Shown here: in pieces, positions 32,635-45,023 of the stretch
How the letters are laid out: each line of letters begins with the position of its first letter
How positions within the stretch are numbered: the stretch's first letter is position 1
Assembly: GCA_022495995.1 (NCBI GenBank)
Contig: JAFEMH010002587.1
Span: forward strand, 186,001 to 250,000
Direction of reading: 5' to 3'
Source of the DNA: Adenophora triphylla var. japonica
Lineage: Eukaryota; Streptophyta; Magnoliopsida; Asterales; Campanulaceae
Length of the DNA stretch: 64,000 nucleotides
Program-made: the position numbers and the translations under genes
Notes under the pieces: generated by a model
Seen by the model: the letters and a program-made list of their open reading frames with translations, nothing else
Databases searched by the model: none
What the model was told of the DNA's origin: nothing

Positions 32635-33980
32635 AATTTTGAAACTTGTTTTTCAAAAAAGTGGGTCAAAATTTCGTTCGTGTTCAACATCATTCATTCA
32701 TTTGTGTGTGCATTTGTTGGTGACATTATAGGTGAGCAAATGCATTTGGTGCTTTGTTTTTTTTCCTCCCCTCCCTTGCTTCCTGTTTGTTGTGTTGGGG
32801 CTTGATTGTTGAGCTATTGCGTTTGTGCTTGGAGGCTGGGGCTATTTTGTTCATTGTTCAGATTCTGGAGGCATGGCTCCTTATGTCACGCGACAGGATT
32901 TGTCTCATCAGTCCTGTGTCACGCGACATAAGTGACCACTTTGCAGGTGTGACTCTTGTCCAGGTTATGATTGTGGGGCTGTCCCGTGATCATATGCATG
33001 ATCCCTTGATTATTGTTTCCTGTGGGGTGTGTGTGCGTTGTTCTTCCATTTTATCCCCCCTTTTTTCAAAAAAAAAAAAATCATTTTCAAAATATTTTGC
33101 ATGTATCATGCTCTTAAGACACATATGAAAATTTCTATTTTACTCAGAAAAATAATTTAGACTGCCGCACACTACGCGCACTTGACCTTACACTGCACAC
33201 TACGTCCTTAACCCGGGAAAATCCCAGTAGCAGCCCGTTTGGCCTTACTACGCCTCTCGGTGCGAGCACGGGACTACCCAAACATCCCTTGGAGCCTTGT
33301 GTCGACCATGCACTCGTCCGTGACCCACTTTGTCCGAGACTCGGTTGGTTTTTGGTTTGGTCCGTGTCATGCCCTGTCTGTGTATACACCGTGCCAGTCA
33401 AACCCTAGTCGACACGCCAAGTCAACATCCTTCGGAGACCCTAATCAGTCGAGGTCATGCCGGTTTTCCGTCATGAACTTTGACCAAATCTTGACTGGCG
33501 CCTTGACTTTGACTTTGATTTGCACAACTTATGCACCGACTTCCGGCATGACACTGAGTCATCAAGGATTAACGATTATGCCATGTCTAATTACGGCCTA
33601 TCTGACGACGGGTCAAGATCAATTATGGACAGTTATCAGTCAAAGCCATGCCGACACGATCTTGATTTTTGACGACAGCTTTGCCCGTAATTTACATTGA
33701 ATACGCGTTAAGGATTATCCGCCAGACTTTAGGATCGTTTTTCTTTTCGGTCGGTGGGACCTGCTTGCCCTACGGAACCCTTGTTCGAGGTTACAGGTTG
33801 AGAGTCTGCAGGGGTAGTGATGGGTCCCACTGATCCATGACTTAGAGTAGTTTACGAAAAAGAAGAGCAATCTTTTCCAACCGCTTAGGTTTTAATAAAA
33901 CACGCTTTAAGTAAACGAGAACAAATAACTGCATGTTGCATGAGCCCTGAGCCCAAACACCTACCCTCCTTCATTCCCAA
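32635..33980 (+). other. Ogre-1 leader
   Basis: About 1.35 kb without a convincing gene. ACTCAGAAAAATAATTTAG and the following CCGCACACTACGCGCACTTG (33143-33183) recur in the Ogre-2 leader at 37157-37193, proving kinship. Short frames (32754-33128, 33239-33700) lack motifs. Confidence 0.6.
32876..32955 (+). repeat. Paired-palindrome module in Ogre-1 leader
   Basis: TGTCACGCGACA (32884-32895) and TGTCACGCGACA again (32917-32928), 33 bp apart, followed by GACCACTTTGCAG, the same tail as the module at 32186-32272. Confidence 0.7.
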
Positions 33981-34842
33981 ATGTCTGAACCCTCGTGTCT
34001 TTCCCCCGCAGCTCCTCACAAAACTTGGTTTCGGGCACCGGGTCACCGTTTAATCAGTTGGGAAGAATCAAGCGCATCGTCAGCCTCACCGTTTGCTTCG
34101 ACTCCGATTTTCAAAATGTCTGCATCAGCTGGTAACGATGGGGACAACACTACTCCGCCTCCCGGGACTCCCCAAACAGAACAGCAGTGGAATCAGTTGG
34201 CTGAACAAATGAGACTGGGACAGGAAGCACAGATGAATAGCCTTCTGGAGGCTATTAGGAGCCATGGCTTGGCCGCCAGTCTCAATCCCGATGGCACTTT
34301 CACCGTTGAAGAAGAGGAGGACCCCAATCCCACTCTTGGTCGCCCTGACTACTCCAGAATGCCACCTCCAACCTCCTATGGTACTACTACCGAAGCCCAT
34401 GCTTCTCGATCTATGGGTCGGCCCGGCTCCCAACCACGGATTCTTTTGGACCCATGCAACCTGACGGGACAAGCCAGTTCGCAGTTCCTCAGTGGGGACA
34501 AAATCAGTACGGAATGTCTTCCCATGGTTGGGGGTACCTCGGAATGCCACAACAAGTTGGGATCTCGCCTCAGTTTGGGACCAATCAGCCCGGATCTTCG
34601 TAGCGATAGTTCAGGGTACCACAACAACAGTTTGGAATGCCGCCGCCACAGTTCAGTCTAGGGCAACAGTCAGGAGTCCCTCCTCAAAATGGTGATGGTT
34701 CAGCTGCTCTTAACACCTCGCCAGCTCCCACAAACCCATTTCTCACTCAGGGTCTAATGGGCCAGCAAGCCCCTATCCCAGTCTCATCAGAATCACCAGG
34801 ACCGCAGTACCCTCCTGGTTATACACCCTCGCCACAGCTAGG
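33981..34842 (+). pseudogene. Ogre-1 gag N-terminus, interrupted by Ogre-2
   Basis: Likely start MSASAGNDGDNTTPPPG (34116), within a longer frame from 33981. Contains EQQWNQLAEQMRLGQEAQ, SLLEAIRSHGLAAS and DGTFTVEEEED, then a Gln/Gly/Pro-rich low-complexity region reached by a frame change near 34470 and stops near 34600. It ends at YPPGYTPSPQLG, where Ogre-2 is inserted. The same helix motif is duplicated at 58440-58640. Only the 5' third of gag is here. Confidence 0.75.
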
Positions 34843-35368
34843 TGTAAGTACCCAAATCCGGATCGTCCAAATCCGTCAAAAAGTTAACCGAAATCCGTTA
34901 ACTGGCCCGCTCCAGGTTAACCGGAACTCGTTAAACTCCCCGTTGCCATGCCAACGAGACGTCCCGGGACTGCCCCGTGCATCCCGACGTCGAAGCATAC
35001 TTAACACGTGTCATCTCACATAAAAGTATGGCTTTCCCTGAAAAACGCACTTTTCGGCACTTTTCGGGGGCATTTCGGACATTTTCCGGACTGTTATTTT
35101 AAAAAACGGACAAAACCGGGACCGGGGAACGAACTCCCATACATTTGGAGACTCACAGGGCACGTGGCAGCCATGCCACAACCCTCTCGTCACCTTTCAA
35201 TCACAAATCAAGCTGAAAAGACCAAAATACCCCTAGATTTCAGTCAAAGTCCGGCCGGACTCCTTGTGCAAATTTCGTGAAATTGCCAGCAAGCCCCTCA
35301 GAATTCCAAAATACCCTAAAACCCTGAAAAACAGTCCAAGTTCGTCGGACTCCTACTGCAATTTTCAC

Positions 35369-35378
35369 CTATAAATAG
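35369..35378 (+). promoter_or_regulatory. Ogre-2 LTR TATA box
   Basis: CTATAAATAG, with a CT-rich leader downstream; also at 55394-55403 in the 3' LTR. Confidence 0.7.
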
Positions 35379-36550
35379 AAGTGGTTGTCAAAGCCAAAAG
35401 AAGGAACATTTTTCACCCAAAAATCACCTCACTCACGGCCCAAACTGATTTCACCCTTTCCCGAGCTCCCGTTTGCCTCGATTCACGTGAAACTTCCGTA
35501 TTTCGATCAAATACGCCCCTCATCACTTCGAAACACCCTTTCAAACTAATTTTTGTGTCCCGTACACACCTTCCGAGCCAAAGGACTCAACCCTAGCCAT
35601 AGGTATAACTCTCTCTCTCTCTCTAAATCTCTCGTTTCGTCTCAGTTTACGCGCCAGTCGCTACAACCGTTTCGAACAACGTTATTGAAATGTAGACGCC
35701 TCCGTCTAACGGGGTTCGATACATTTTAGCCCCTCGATCCTCTTCTCTTTCCGTAAGAGAAGTAATCACGGGTTAAAACGGCGTTCCGACCCCGTTCCGT
35801 TTACTTTTACGTCATTTACCAATTCCGGATCGATCGATCCGTTGATCATCATTTACTTTCTGTCATTTACCAATTCCGAGCCGATTGGCCTCGTTGATCG
35901 TCATTTACAATTCCGAGCCGATTGGCCTCGTTGATCGTCATTTACAATTCCGAGCCGATTGGCCTCGTTGATACTGCTTTAAATACTGTCATTTACAAAG
36001 TCCGACCCGTTTGGATCGTGATAGTATTTACTTTTCTAAGTCCGAGTCGCAACCCGATTCATTGATCGCATATCATTTAATACGCATTTTTCCCGTAAAA
36101 ATCGTTAACAATGTAATGCTCGGTTCAAAACCGGAGTTCGTCCTTCGAACTCTCTTTCAAAACGCGCGAAATGACGTTTGGCCTCCAAACGCTCATCTTC
36201 AAACTAAAAGCCACCATTTGACACTTAAAATCATTTAATACGCATTTTTTTCCGTAAAAATCGTTAACAATGACACGCCCGGTTCAAAAAACCGGAGTTC
36301 GACCTTCGAACTCCTTTTCAAACTCAAAATCGACGTTTGTCACGCAAACGCTCATTTCAAGCTCAAATCGACGTTTGCCACGCAAACGCTCATTTCCGTC
36401 TCAAAACCGACGTTTGTCATTCAAACGCTCGCCTTTTCAAAGTCACCTAATCAAAGTTTGACATTCAAACCAAGATTAAGCTTGTCATTCAAGCCCCCAT
36501 TTCAAAAAACACACACACACACACACGTTTTTGAGAAAGGTAGAAAGACT

Positions 36551-36598
36551 CGTCATACGAGGCGTTTCGGGTGATCTCGTAATACTCTTCCCGAAACG
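36551..36598 (+). other. Ogre-2 U5 hairpins upstream of PBS
   Basis: CTCGTCATACGAG, then stem CGTTTCGGG / CCCGAAACG (36563-36571, 36590-36598) with an 18-base loop. The 3' LTR copy is at 56658-56693, with one stem C changed to T, giving a G-U pair. Confidence 0.7.
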
Positions 36599-36881
36599 TA
36601 ACGTGACCTCCGAACCTAACAATCTCTGGTACTAAAAAGCTTTTTACTCGTTTTTGCTACCAATAAAAATGATCCCCTGTTTTCAAAGCCTTTTCCTAAG
36701 CTTTTGCTACCAATAAAAACGACACCATTTTCAAAAGCCGTTTCTCAACGTTTGGGCTCAAAATACAAAAATCGCGTGGCGACTCCTTATTTTTTCCTTC
36801 CCATGAAGCGAGGTCTCAGACACCAACCCTCCGCGAAAGACAACCACGTTTCGCGTCCGCGCGAAATCCCGGGTAATTTCA

Positions 36882-36900
36882 GTTGGCGACTCCGCTGGGG
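36882..36900 (+). other. Ogre-2 primer binding site
   Basis: GTTGGCGACTCCGCTGGGG follows the LTR end, the same PBS as Ogre-1. Confidence 0.88.
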
Positions 36901-38040
36901 AGAAGATACTTTTTTCAAAACTGCCGTAGTTTTCAAAAAAGCATTCCGTGGGTCAAACTTTCGTTTACCCTTCCTAGTTTTCGTGTGCGTGTGTTACTTT
37001 AAACCTCGAACGGTTTTTTTCAAAGGCATTACATTGACATTTTCCAAAATCATACCATGTTTGTGCATTCCCATTCATGTTTGATTTTCATGCTGTCTTT
37101 TGAACTGCGCATCATAATGCTTTAAGACACATTCTGAAAAATCTCTGTTTTTACTCAGAAAAAGAATTTTAGTGACCGCACACTACGTGCACTTGCTTCC
37201 TCGGAACACCGCACTTCACGTGCACTTGCTGCCTCGGTACACTGCACACTACAACCCCTAACCCGGGATGGCCTTATCAGTTGCACCCTGATTGGTCTGC
37301 CAGACACCTTTCGGGGGCGCACGGGGTCGTCCCAAACATCCCATCCTAGCCCGTGTAAGCCATGCACTCTTTGTGTCACACTTTGTCCAAGACCCCGGTT
37401 GGTTTTTGGCTTAGCTCGTGTCATAAAGCCTAAGTGTATGTTTTTTACGCCGGGCCCCGCTCCAAGTCAAGCTCGAGAGGTTGAGACCGAAGGTCGTTCC
37501 TGACCCGAAGTCTCGCGCTCTTCAGCCTTGACTTTGACGCGGAGCTCTGCCGAAAAATATACCCGAAGGTTCAATGTGACGCCGTGTCACCAAACCTCGT
37601 CGTATGTACCGTGCCAGCCACAGCTTGGCCAACGCCAAAAGCTAAGGTCTCTCGCACAAGCGAGTCAGGAGAGGTCATGCCAAAATTTTGGCACGATCCC
37701 CGCCTTAACTTAAGGACGCTGACTTCGACTGTGGCCCGTGCATCACACACGTTGAAAGTTTGCATGATCAGCTAGCCTTAAGTTCATTTTTTCCTTTGTC
37801 GGTGGAACTCGCTTGCCTTATAAGACGTCGCTCGGGATAGTCCGTCTCGAGAAAGATGATCTACAATGGAAACGAGGGGCTTATAAGCGTAGTGACGAGA
37901 TCCACTGATTAGAGCTCTAGGATTAGTTGAGAAAAAGAAGACTCGCTCTTTTCCAACCGATTAAGACTCTGAGAAAACACGCTTTAAGTAAACATTAATC
38001 GGTAGCGCACATTGCACAAGCCCGAAACCTTGAGCCAAAT
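36901..38040 (+). other. Ogre-2 leader
   Basis: Non-coding. Includes the ACTCAGAAAAAGAATTTTAG block shared with Ogre-1 and an internal repetition of CACTTGC(T/C)GCCTCGG (about 37190-37245). Confidence 0.6.
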
Positions 38041-39800
38041 ACCCCTTTAGAAGCCTAAACCCTTCCTTTCGTTCCACTGCGGCGAGCGAGAAAGTGGTTC
38101 AGATTTCCGGGTCGGCGCCTTGCCGGGATCAGCATTACGGTGGCGTCGGGCAGGTTCTTCGGTTCCCTCGGTTCCCTCGGCGAATTTCGACATGTCTAGC
38201 TCACCGAGAAATCGTGACGGGGAAGGACCCCGCCACCGGTAACGAGATATGAATTTGGAAGAAGCCATCCGGGCTTGTGAGGTTCACAAGAGGCGAAAGA
38301 AGATCGGCGGAATTTCGTGGTACGGCTTACGAATGAGCGAGGTATAGCGGCTATCCCCCGGTCGAGACGGTACTTTCGTCACAGTCGAGGATGACGATTC
38401 CCCGAAACCGGTTCACCAAGCCTTCAACCGGGTTCCTCCCCCGCCAACTTACGGGATGACTTCCAACCGAGGAAAGCAGCCAGACCTAGGCTCCACATTG
38501 CTACCTCTCGGGGCAACCACTATCATTTTGGCCGGCCAGTGCTACTCCTATCACTCAATACCACCGGCGCACCGTGGACCATCTCGAGATGCCAATATCC
38601 CTCAATACCCTCCGGGTTCGTCCCGGTGCCTATACACGAATCCCTAAACACGGGGACAAACCCCGATACGGTTCGAAGAAGGCTCCCATATACCCATATA
38701 TATCAAGCCTTCCACCTCCAATCACTACCGCTCACGTGGTAGCACCGGCGCCGAGCCTCAAAGTCCACCACTTGGACCCAACCTTAGCCTGGATGGTCGA
38801 GCGGATGAAAGACACGAAAGCCACCATGAGCGGCTCAAAGCGGAAACGCTCAAATCCACGGATCCGGGAATGGTCACGCCTCTCCTGCCAAGTTCGGAAT
38901 GGGAGATGGACCGATTCGACGGAACCGAATGTCCTCAAACGCACGTCGACACCTACGTTCTCGGCATGAGAGCGAAAGGAGCAACCCTCCGGCAAATGGC
39001 CGACCACTTCCGGCATACGCTCAAAAGTTCGGCGTTACGATGGTTTACGAGGTCAAGCACGCGGATCGCCACACAGGATCGGATCGGTAACATCTTCACA
39101 GGAACAGTACCGATCCAATTTAGAGTGGGAAACAAGTCGTGAGGACTTAATCACCCGCTGAACGAAGCGGATGAAAGCGTCGGAGAATTCTACAAGAGGT
39201 GGAGCTGGAAACTCTCGAGATCATGGAGCCACTCTCCAAAGAGGAACAGATGCGGATCTTGAGTCCTGCTTAAGACCGTCCATCGGAACTCTCATCGGTC
39301 ATCACTTCTTCCCGGATCTCGGGCCATGGTCCAATCTTGCAGGCTCACGGTTCGAGAAGGATCTCAAGGAAAAGTTGGCTCTTTGCCACGGCCATATAGA
39401 TACCGCTCGGCGGTTGCATTCAATCCCGCAGGCCCCGGCAAAGGGAAAGATACGTCTGTCAACTACATCCATCGGGGACAACGGTCGGGCAACGAAACCC
39501 GGTCCGCAAATCAACAATTCTACTCGAAGCGGCTGTAGTACACTTCGTCAAGTTGGACATGCCCGCGAGCAAGATCTTTGGAAGGGTTAATCAAGGAAGG
39601 TCTCCTTAAACCCGTTGCAAATTACAAACCCAAAAATCCCGTAGCCAATGCGGACAAGAGCAAATCTTTGCGCCTTCCATCGGTATCATGGCCATACCAC
39701 CAGACAAGCTGCGTGGGGTTACGATACGAAATCCAGAACTTGATAGAAGAAGGCAAGTTGGAGCGCCCCGTGGGCCAATACGATCGAAAACCCTTTTTCG
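38041..39800 (+). pseudogene. Ogre-2 gag, multiply frameshifted
   Basis: Gag core at 38870-39142: EMDRFDGTECPQTHVDTYVL, GMRAKGATLRQMADHF, TLKSSALRWF, matching the Ogre-1 gag at 57411 (LFDGTACPKTHLDTYTL). Then ESVGEFYKRWSWKL in another frame (about 39175). A zinc-knuckle-like CAFHRYHGHTT is readable in a third frame near 39665, followed by NLIEEGKLERP. At least four frame changes are needed, so no capsid can be made. Confidence 0.78.
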
Positions 39801-39812
39801 AACAATAACGAC

Positions 39813-41060
39813 GTGAATTCCATTGAGTGGGTGCCCAAGAAGATTGCCACGAACCAGTTTCTCCTCCTCTTCGGTCGGGTCCTCATCAAATGTCCACATC
39901 GGCTACGATGTTTGTGGCTTGCTCACTTTGCACAGTGTACGAGTCTCAAGATATGGTCAGGAGCAATCCTCCGCGAAAATAGAAGAAGAATTCCTCTCAA
40001 CAAGAATCGAGAGAAAGATACGAAGGCTGGGGACACCGGTGTAGGTACACTCGGAGAGCCTTCCAGGAGGTTCGACTACTACGTACTGTACTCGGCCAGT
40101 CCTCTCTTCCTCCGAGGCTATGCGGCTTTAGAGCAAGCGGGGATGGGAAAGCCGAAAAGTCCTGGCGACAACGAGCTCGAGACCACAGGACATCGGAATA
40201 CCTCGGATCTTGGTAATCTTCTTGCCCGGTCGAAGCCTAACCCCCCGCGGGATCAGCCAAGATTCAATTTGTCCAGCTTCCAAGCTCGGACTGGTAAAGG
40301 AAGATTAAGGTCAGCTTGGCACTCGCACTCGATCAACGTGCTAACCAAGGGCGGCAACCGCCACAAACAGCCTCAACACAATCCCGAGGCTCCAGCGAAA
40401 GCTTTACCTCGCAAGAGGATGACAGGAAACGGATGGCTTGATGACTCTCCTTCTCCGGATAGAGACCAGATCTACGATTCCCGACTGTACGGCAGTATGA
40501 TCACGTTCTGTGACGAAGACCTACCGAGAGATGCCTCGGGGCACAACGAAGCTCTGTACATCACTCTCAAGCTCAACACCATAACACTCCTCGGAGTATT
40601 GGTAGACAACGGGTCAGCCGTTAACGTTCTCCCTCTCAGCATGATGCGAGCCCTTCGTATCAACGAAAGCCATCTGATTCCGTCAGCTCGGACTATCAAG
40701 GCCTACGACAGCTCGTCTCGTCCCATCCTGGGGACGGTAACTCTGGAACTCTGGTTCGAAACCCAAATGGTGCCAGCAAAATTCCACGTAATGGACATTC
40801 CATCCGAATTCACAGCTCTGTTGGGATGCCCTTGGCTGCATCATATGAAAGCCATAGCCTCCACTCTCCATCAGTGCGTTAAGTTCATTAACCGGCAGGG
40901 AGATCTCGAAGTCATCCGAGGGGACAGTTTCCTCATAGGGAACGAAGCCGAGACAATAGCCAAGCGTGTCCGTACTCAAGCACCGGGTTACCTCCTTCGA
41001 ATCAACCAAGGGACTACTGGGCAAATCTCATCGAGAATCCCTCGAGTCCGGAGATGCTAA
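39813..41060 (+). pseudogene. Ogre-2 first protease region (PR1)
   Basis: A 415-codon frame. The first 200 residues are low-complexity. The protease follows: ITFCDEDLPRDASGHNEALY, LVDNGSAVNVLPLSMM (catalytic Asp at 40605, in a DNGS box instead of DGGS), TLELWFETQMVPAKFHVMDI, ALLGCPWLHHMKAIASTLHQ, CVKFINRQGDLEVI. DNGS is a common variant in plant retroelement proteases. A second protease lies 3.3 kb downstream, which is unusual. Confidence 0.82.
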
Positions 41061-43778
41061 CTATGTAAACGTACTCGAACGGGCGGACCACTGCGATCCC
41101 GATACATCAAGTTCAACTGTCGTTTCCAACATTTGGAGGCAAATTGGAAAGAAACACTGAACATCGCCATGATGTGGGTACATAAACCCTCAGTCTCCAA
41201 TCGGAGATTTGTCAGCATTCTTCAAACCAACTCTTTGGCCCCGCCAGGCGAAGAGATCTTTGTGATAAAGGTCAACAAGCACCGTCACACTCGTGATGAA
41301 TGCATGGAAGTCGTATGGGATGTCCTCCACGAGGAACTACCCGCTGCACCCCTCTTCTCCAATGAAGGGCATGACGTTTTCCTAGCTGCTCCAGCAACGC
41401 ACCCGGACGCCATACGTCCCTACGTTTGGGTTGAGCCGTCAGACGACGACGAATCAGGACTCTCCGGAGTCGAGGACGCGATAGACCCGCGGGCAGACCT
41501 CTGCATTCACATGCTCAGTTTTGAGGATGGCACTCCTTCCGATCAGGTCACCTACGACCAAGGCTCCAATACCATGGAAATTGTCAAGCTCAACGTCCAG
41601 TACAGGCGGCTATCCGACAATTGGAAGCAACTGGTTCACACGACAAAGAATCCCTCCGACCAAGTGGCTGACGACTTTGTCAACATCATCTATTCCAGAT
41701 ATCCCGATGATACCAAGGATCCGGTCCTTATCATCGTATTGCAATGCCAAAGTCACCCTCGGCGATTTGCTTGCTCATGGTAAATGAGGCCCTGGCCAAG
41801 CGAGCTCGAGCTCATCACTACTTCAAGTACCGGCCCGGTGGCAACCGGCCGTGCCGTCGGTCAAGCTTATACCCTCAAGCGCCGCGAGGCGAGGGCAACG
41901 GCAAAGGAGACAAAGCTCCTCACCTGCTACGAGTCGAGATCAACCTCGGGAACGCTTAGGCGGCCACCCGAAAACATCTATGAAAGTCTTCCCCGCAAGG
42001 CGAGTCGGCTTCCAGGCATAGGAAATGACCACCTCGGCATCAACATGCTCCGGTTCGATTCCGCTCCCGGCCGTCACGGCCCGGATTGAACATCTGCCGA
42101 TCATTGCTAGCTCGATAGACTTGGCGATCGAGCGAGATCACGAGGCCTGTCAACATTGCGAAATTCAACACCCCGTGGGGTCAATCAACGAGATATGGGC
42201 AAATTTCTTGGTAATCGAGATCAAGGAAGGGCGCATGGAATGTCCCGATCCGACTTCCTTCGTCAACGTAATCCAAGTGTTTCCGCCATTCGGCGATTTG
42301 AATGTAATCACGGTTACGGACACTAGTCGAGATGATGCGCACCTACGGAGGCGCTTACCTCTCTCAAGGAAAGCCCTCATGGAACTAGCCGCTCAAGAAA
42401 GTCATCTTTGGGACGAAGACCAAACTCGAAAGACCGACGGGGACCGAGCCCTTAAAGTGTCACAGGGCGGCTTCGGACGAGAAAGCTATAGGCCACTCTA
42501 GACCGGTTCGACCTCAAGGGTTTTGCTCACGGCAACTTCTGGACTACCGTCTGTTCTCATCCAACCCCTCTGCCGCGGGAGGGTGGTCAACGGTCCCGAT
42601 GACCTAGGAGATGGAACGACACGGCATAACGAATCCCGGCGCTTACCTCCCGGAGGAAAGCAAGTTCTCTGGGAAAGCGACGACGAAGGCAATGAAACCA
42701 TTCTCTTCTAAGTCGGGCATGAAGTCAACAAAACCGGACTCCCGAGGTCTGGGAGGATGGGAACGGATCATTTCCGCACTCAAATTAAAAGGCCAACTCG
42801 GGGAGGAAGGTCTATTTAAAAACAAGAGGAGGATGGAAATTCGTCTCGAGCAACTACTCGGGGAAATTCCACGGGCAGAGGCATTCGTTTACGTAAACGA
42901 TCAAGCGGACAGCAACCGATCACATGGGCAAATGTTCGGGAAGCCGTGTACTCACCTTCCGACATACCCGCCACTCGAGATAAAACAAAGGAGAAAACTC
43001 TCCCGATGGAGGTTTACCTAGGCGCCACACACGGTTCAAAGAAGCACCGGCTATTCTCACATGGGAAGAAACGCGAGCGCGCTAACTCTCGGCGCAGCTC
43101 CGCTGCAAGAAAGTTGATGCAGGCCAAGAGTGGAGGAAAATTAGCAAACCATGAGTATCGCCGGACCCAACTCCAGAATGCCCTGAGTATGCTCAGCAAG
43201 AAGGAAAGGAACGCGATATACCGTGAAGAGATCAAGGAGACCGTTCGCTTGAGCCAAGAACTCTCCAACCTCCCTTGGAGGGTTAGCAATGCACAGTTCA
43301 GCTCCAACAACCACTGTTGTGCATTGACATTCGAACAGCTGCGTCAAACCGTAGGCTACCTCCTCGCAAAGGCACCTAAGCCAGTATCACGGGACGAGAA
43401 TCCGTCAAGGCTGCCGAAGCTTCGGGGAATACATCCACAGTCCAATGAGTTGAGGGAAGACATATGGCCCTATGCTACGAGGAATCCTCCTCTAACTATG
43501 GCTCAACTCGGGCGGCTGTTCGTAAGGAACCAAACCCGATGTCGGCGTTCTAACCCGATCGGGTCAAATCCATGCATTACCACCCAAGGCCACCAAAAAG
43601 CCTGCGGCTGGAAGCTACGCAACCCGGTCGGCCCGAAGACGCAAGTTCCACGAGAAAGAGGACCCGATCCTCACTCGGCTCAAGCGGACTCGGGCGAACA
43701 TTTCCCTTTGGTCTCTGCTCACCTCTTCATATCCTCACAAGCTCAAGCTAGAGGAAAGCTGGCCCGTACCATGGTCCC
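41061..43778 (+). other. Ogre-2 unassigned segment between two protease regions
   Basis: Several medium frames (41133-41783, 216 codons; 42025-42501; 42946-43812, 288 codons). The first is acidic and reads KLNVQYRRLSDNWKQLV and onward; the last is basic with a long helix (LQNALSMLSKKERNAIYREE and onward). None is recognised. They may be decayed polyprotein linker, or DNA captured from another element. Confidence 0.45.
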
Positions 43779-45023
43779 GTGGGCGCAACCCCGAATGAAG
43801 TCATTCAGATGATCGACAACATCCACTATGGCAACATTATCACCTTCACAGATTTGGACCTTCCAAAATTTGGAGCTGATCACAATGAGCCGCTCTACAT
43901 CACAGTCCAGTTGGACGAGTGTCGCCTTCCCCGCGTGTTGGTAGACGGAGGTTCCGGAATGAATGTTTTGCCCGCCAAGATGATAGACCTGCTTGACATC
44001 AAGCCCACAGATCTAAAGCCTTCAGTCCACACTGTCAAGGCCTATGACTCTACTTCCCGTACAGTTCTCGGAGTTGCTACTCTTAACATTTGGTTCGGCA
44101 AGCGGATGATCCCCACCGAATTCCAAGTATTGGACATTCCAATCACTTTCACAGCCATCCTGGGGCGTCCCTGGCTGCATCAAATCAATGGTGTGGCATC
44201 CACCCTTCACCAGTGCCTCAAGTTCATGCAAGGCAACGAGCTAACCACAGTCTACGGCGACAGCGTCACCACCGAGGGGACCAGCACCAACGACATTCTA
44301 GTATTAGAAATCAAGCATAGTGATGACATGCCATTAACTGGATTCACTCTGGAGACCTCCAAAATCCAAATATGCAACGTAGACCTTCCACTGTCTCACG
44401 ACAAGATTCCTCCTTCCATGAGGATGATGAAACTCATGAACTTCATCCCAGGACTGGGGCTCGGCAAAAGGTTACAAGACCAACACCAAGTTATTGAAGT
44501 CAAGGACCACACCACGGTCCAGGGGCTTGGCTACGTGCCAACACCGGTTGACATCAAGGAAGACAAAAGGCTCGCCCACACCAAGGCAGCAGCCCGCAAA
44601 AGGGGAACCTCTGACGGCAAACCCAACCTCCGGCCTTACAGCTTTGACCTCGCTCATTACTTCACCAAGGGAACCAACAGCAGAACTGAGGGGACCGACA
44701 TGATTCACAAGGAAATCGAAGTATATGTCGACGACATGATCATCCACTCCAGGGGATCAGACATGCAGCACATGACAGATCTGAGAAAGTTCTTCAACAG
44801 ACTCAGAAAGCACTCCATGAGACTAAACCCCGCGAAGTGCACCTTCGGCGTCAAGCGCGGCAAGGTACTGGGGTACATGGTTACAGAAAGAGGTATCGAA
44901 GCCGATCCCAAGAAAATCAAGGCCATCATCGACATGAAGCCGCCTCAAACCCTGACAGAAGTGAAGAGCTTCATGGGAAGACTTCGCATCGGTCGCTTCA
45001 TCAACCGGTTGACATCTCTCTGA
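43779..45023 (+). pseudogene. Ogre-2 second protease (PR2) fused to RT C-terminal half
   Basis: 414 open codons. PR2: ITFTDLDLPKFGADHNEPLY, RVLVDGGSGMNVLPAKMI (Asp at 43944), ILGRPWLHQINGVASTLHQC. Then a G-patch-like IPGLGLGKRL with GLGYVP. RT begins late: after FDLAHYFTKG the text jumps to EVYVDDMIIHS (catalytic YVDD, 44724-44735), LNPAKCTFGVKRGKVLGYM and TEVKSFMGRL. The RT fingers and half the palm are deleted. The frame is open despite the deletion, so loss was in multiples of three or recent. The nearest relative by motif is the Tat/Ogre lineage. Confidence 0.82.

Larger units (their letters stand above)
34843..36881 (+). repeat. Ogre-2 5' LTR
   Basis: 2039 bp, TGTAAGTACCC to GGTAATTTCA. 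TATA box CTATAAATAG at 35369-35378. It holds three copies of a 36-bp repeat (core CCGAGCCGATTGGCCTCG, 35870-35975) and GACGTTTG..CAAACGCTC motifs (36100-36440). Confidence 0.92.
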
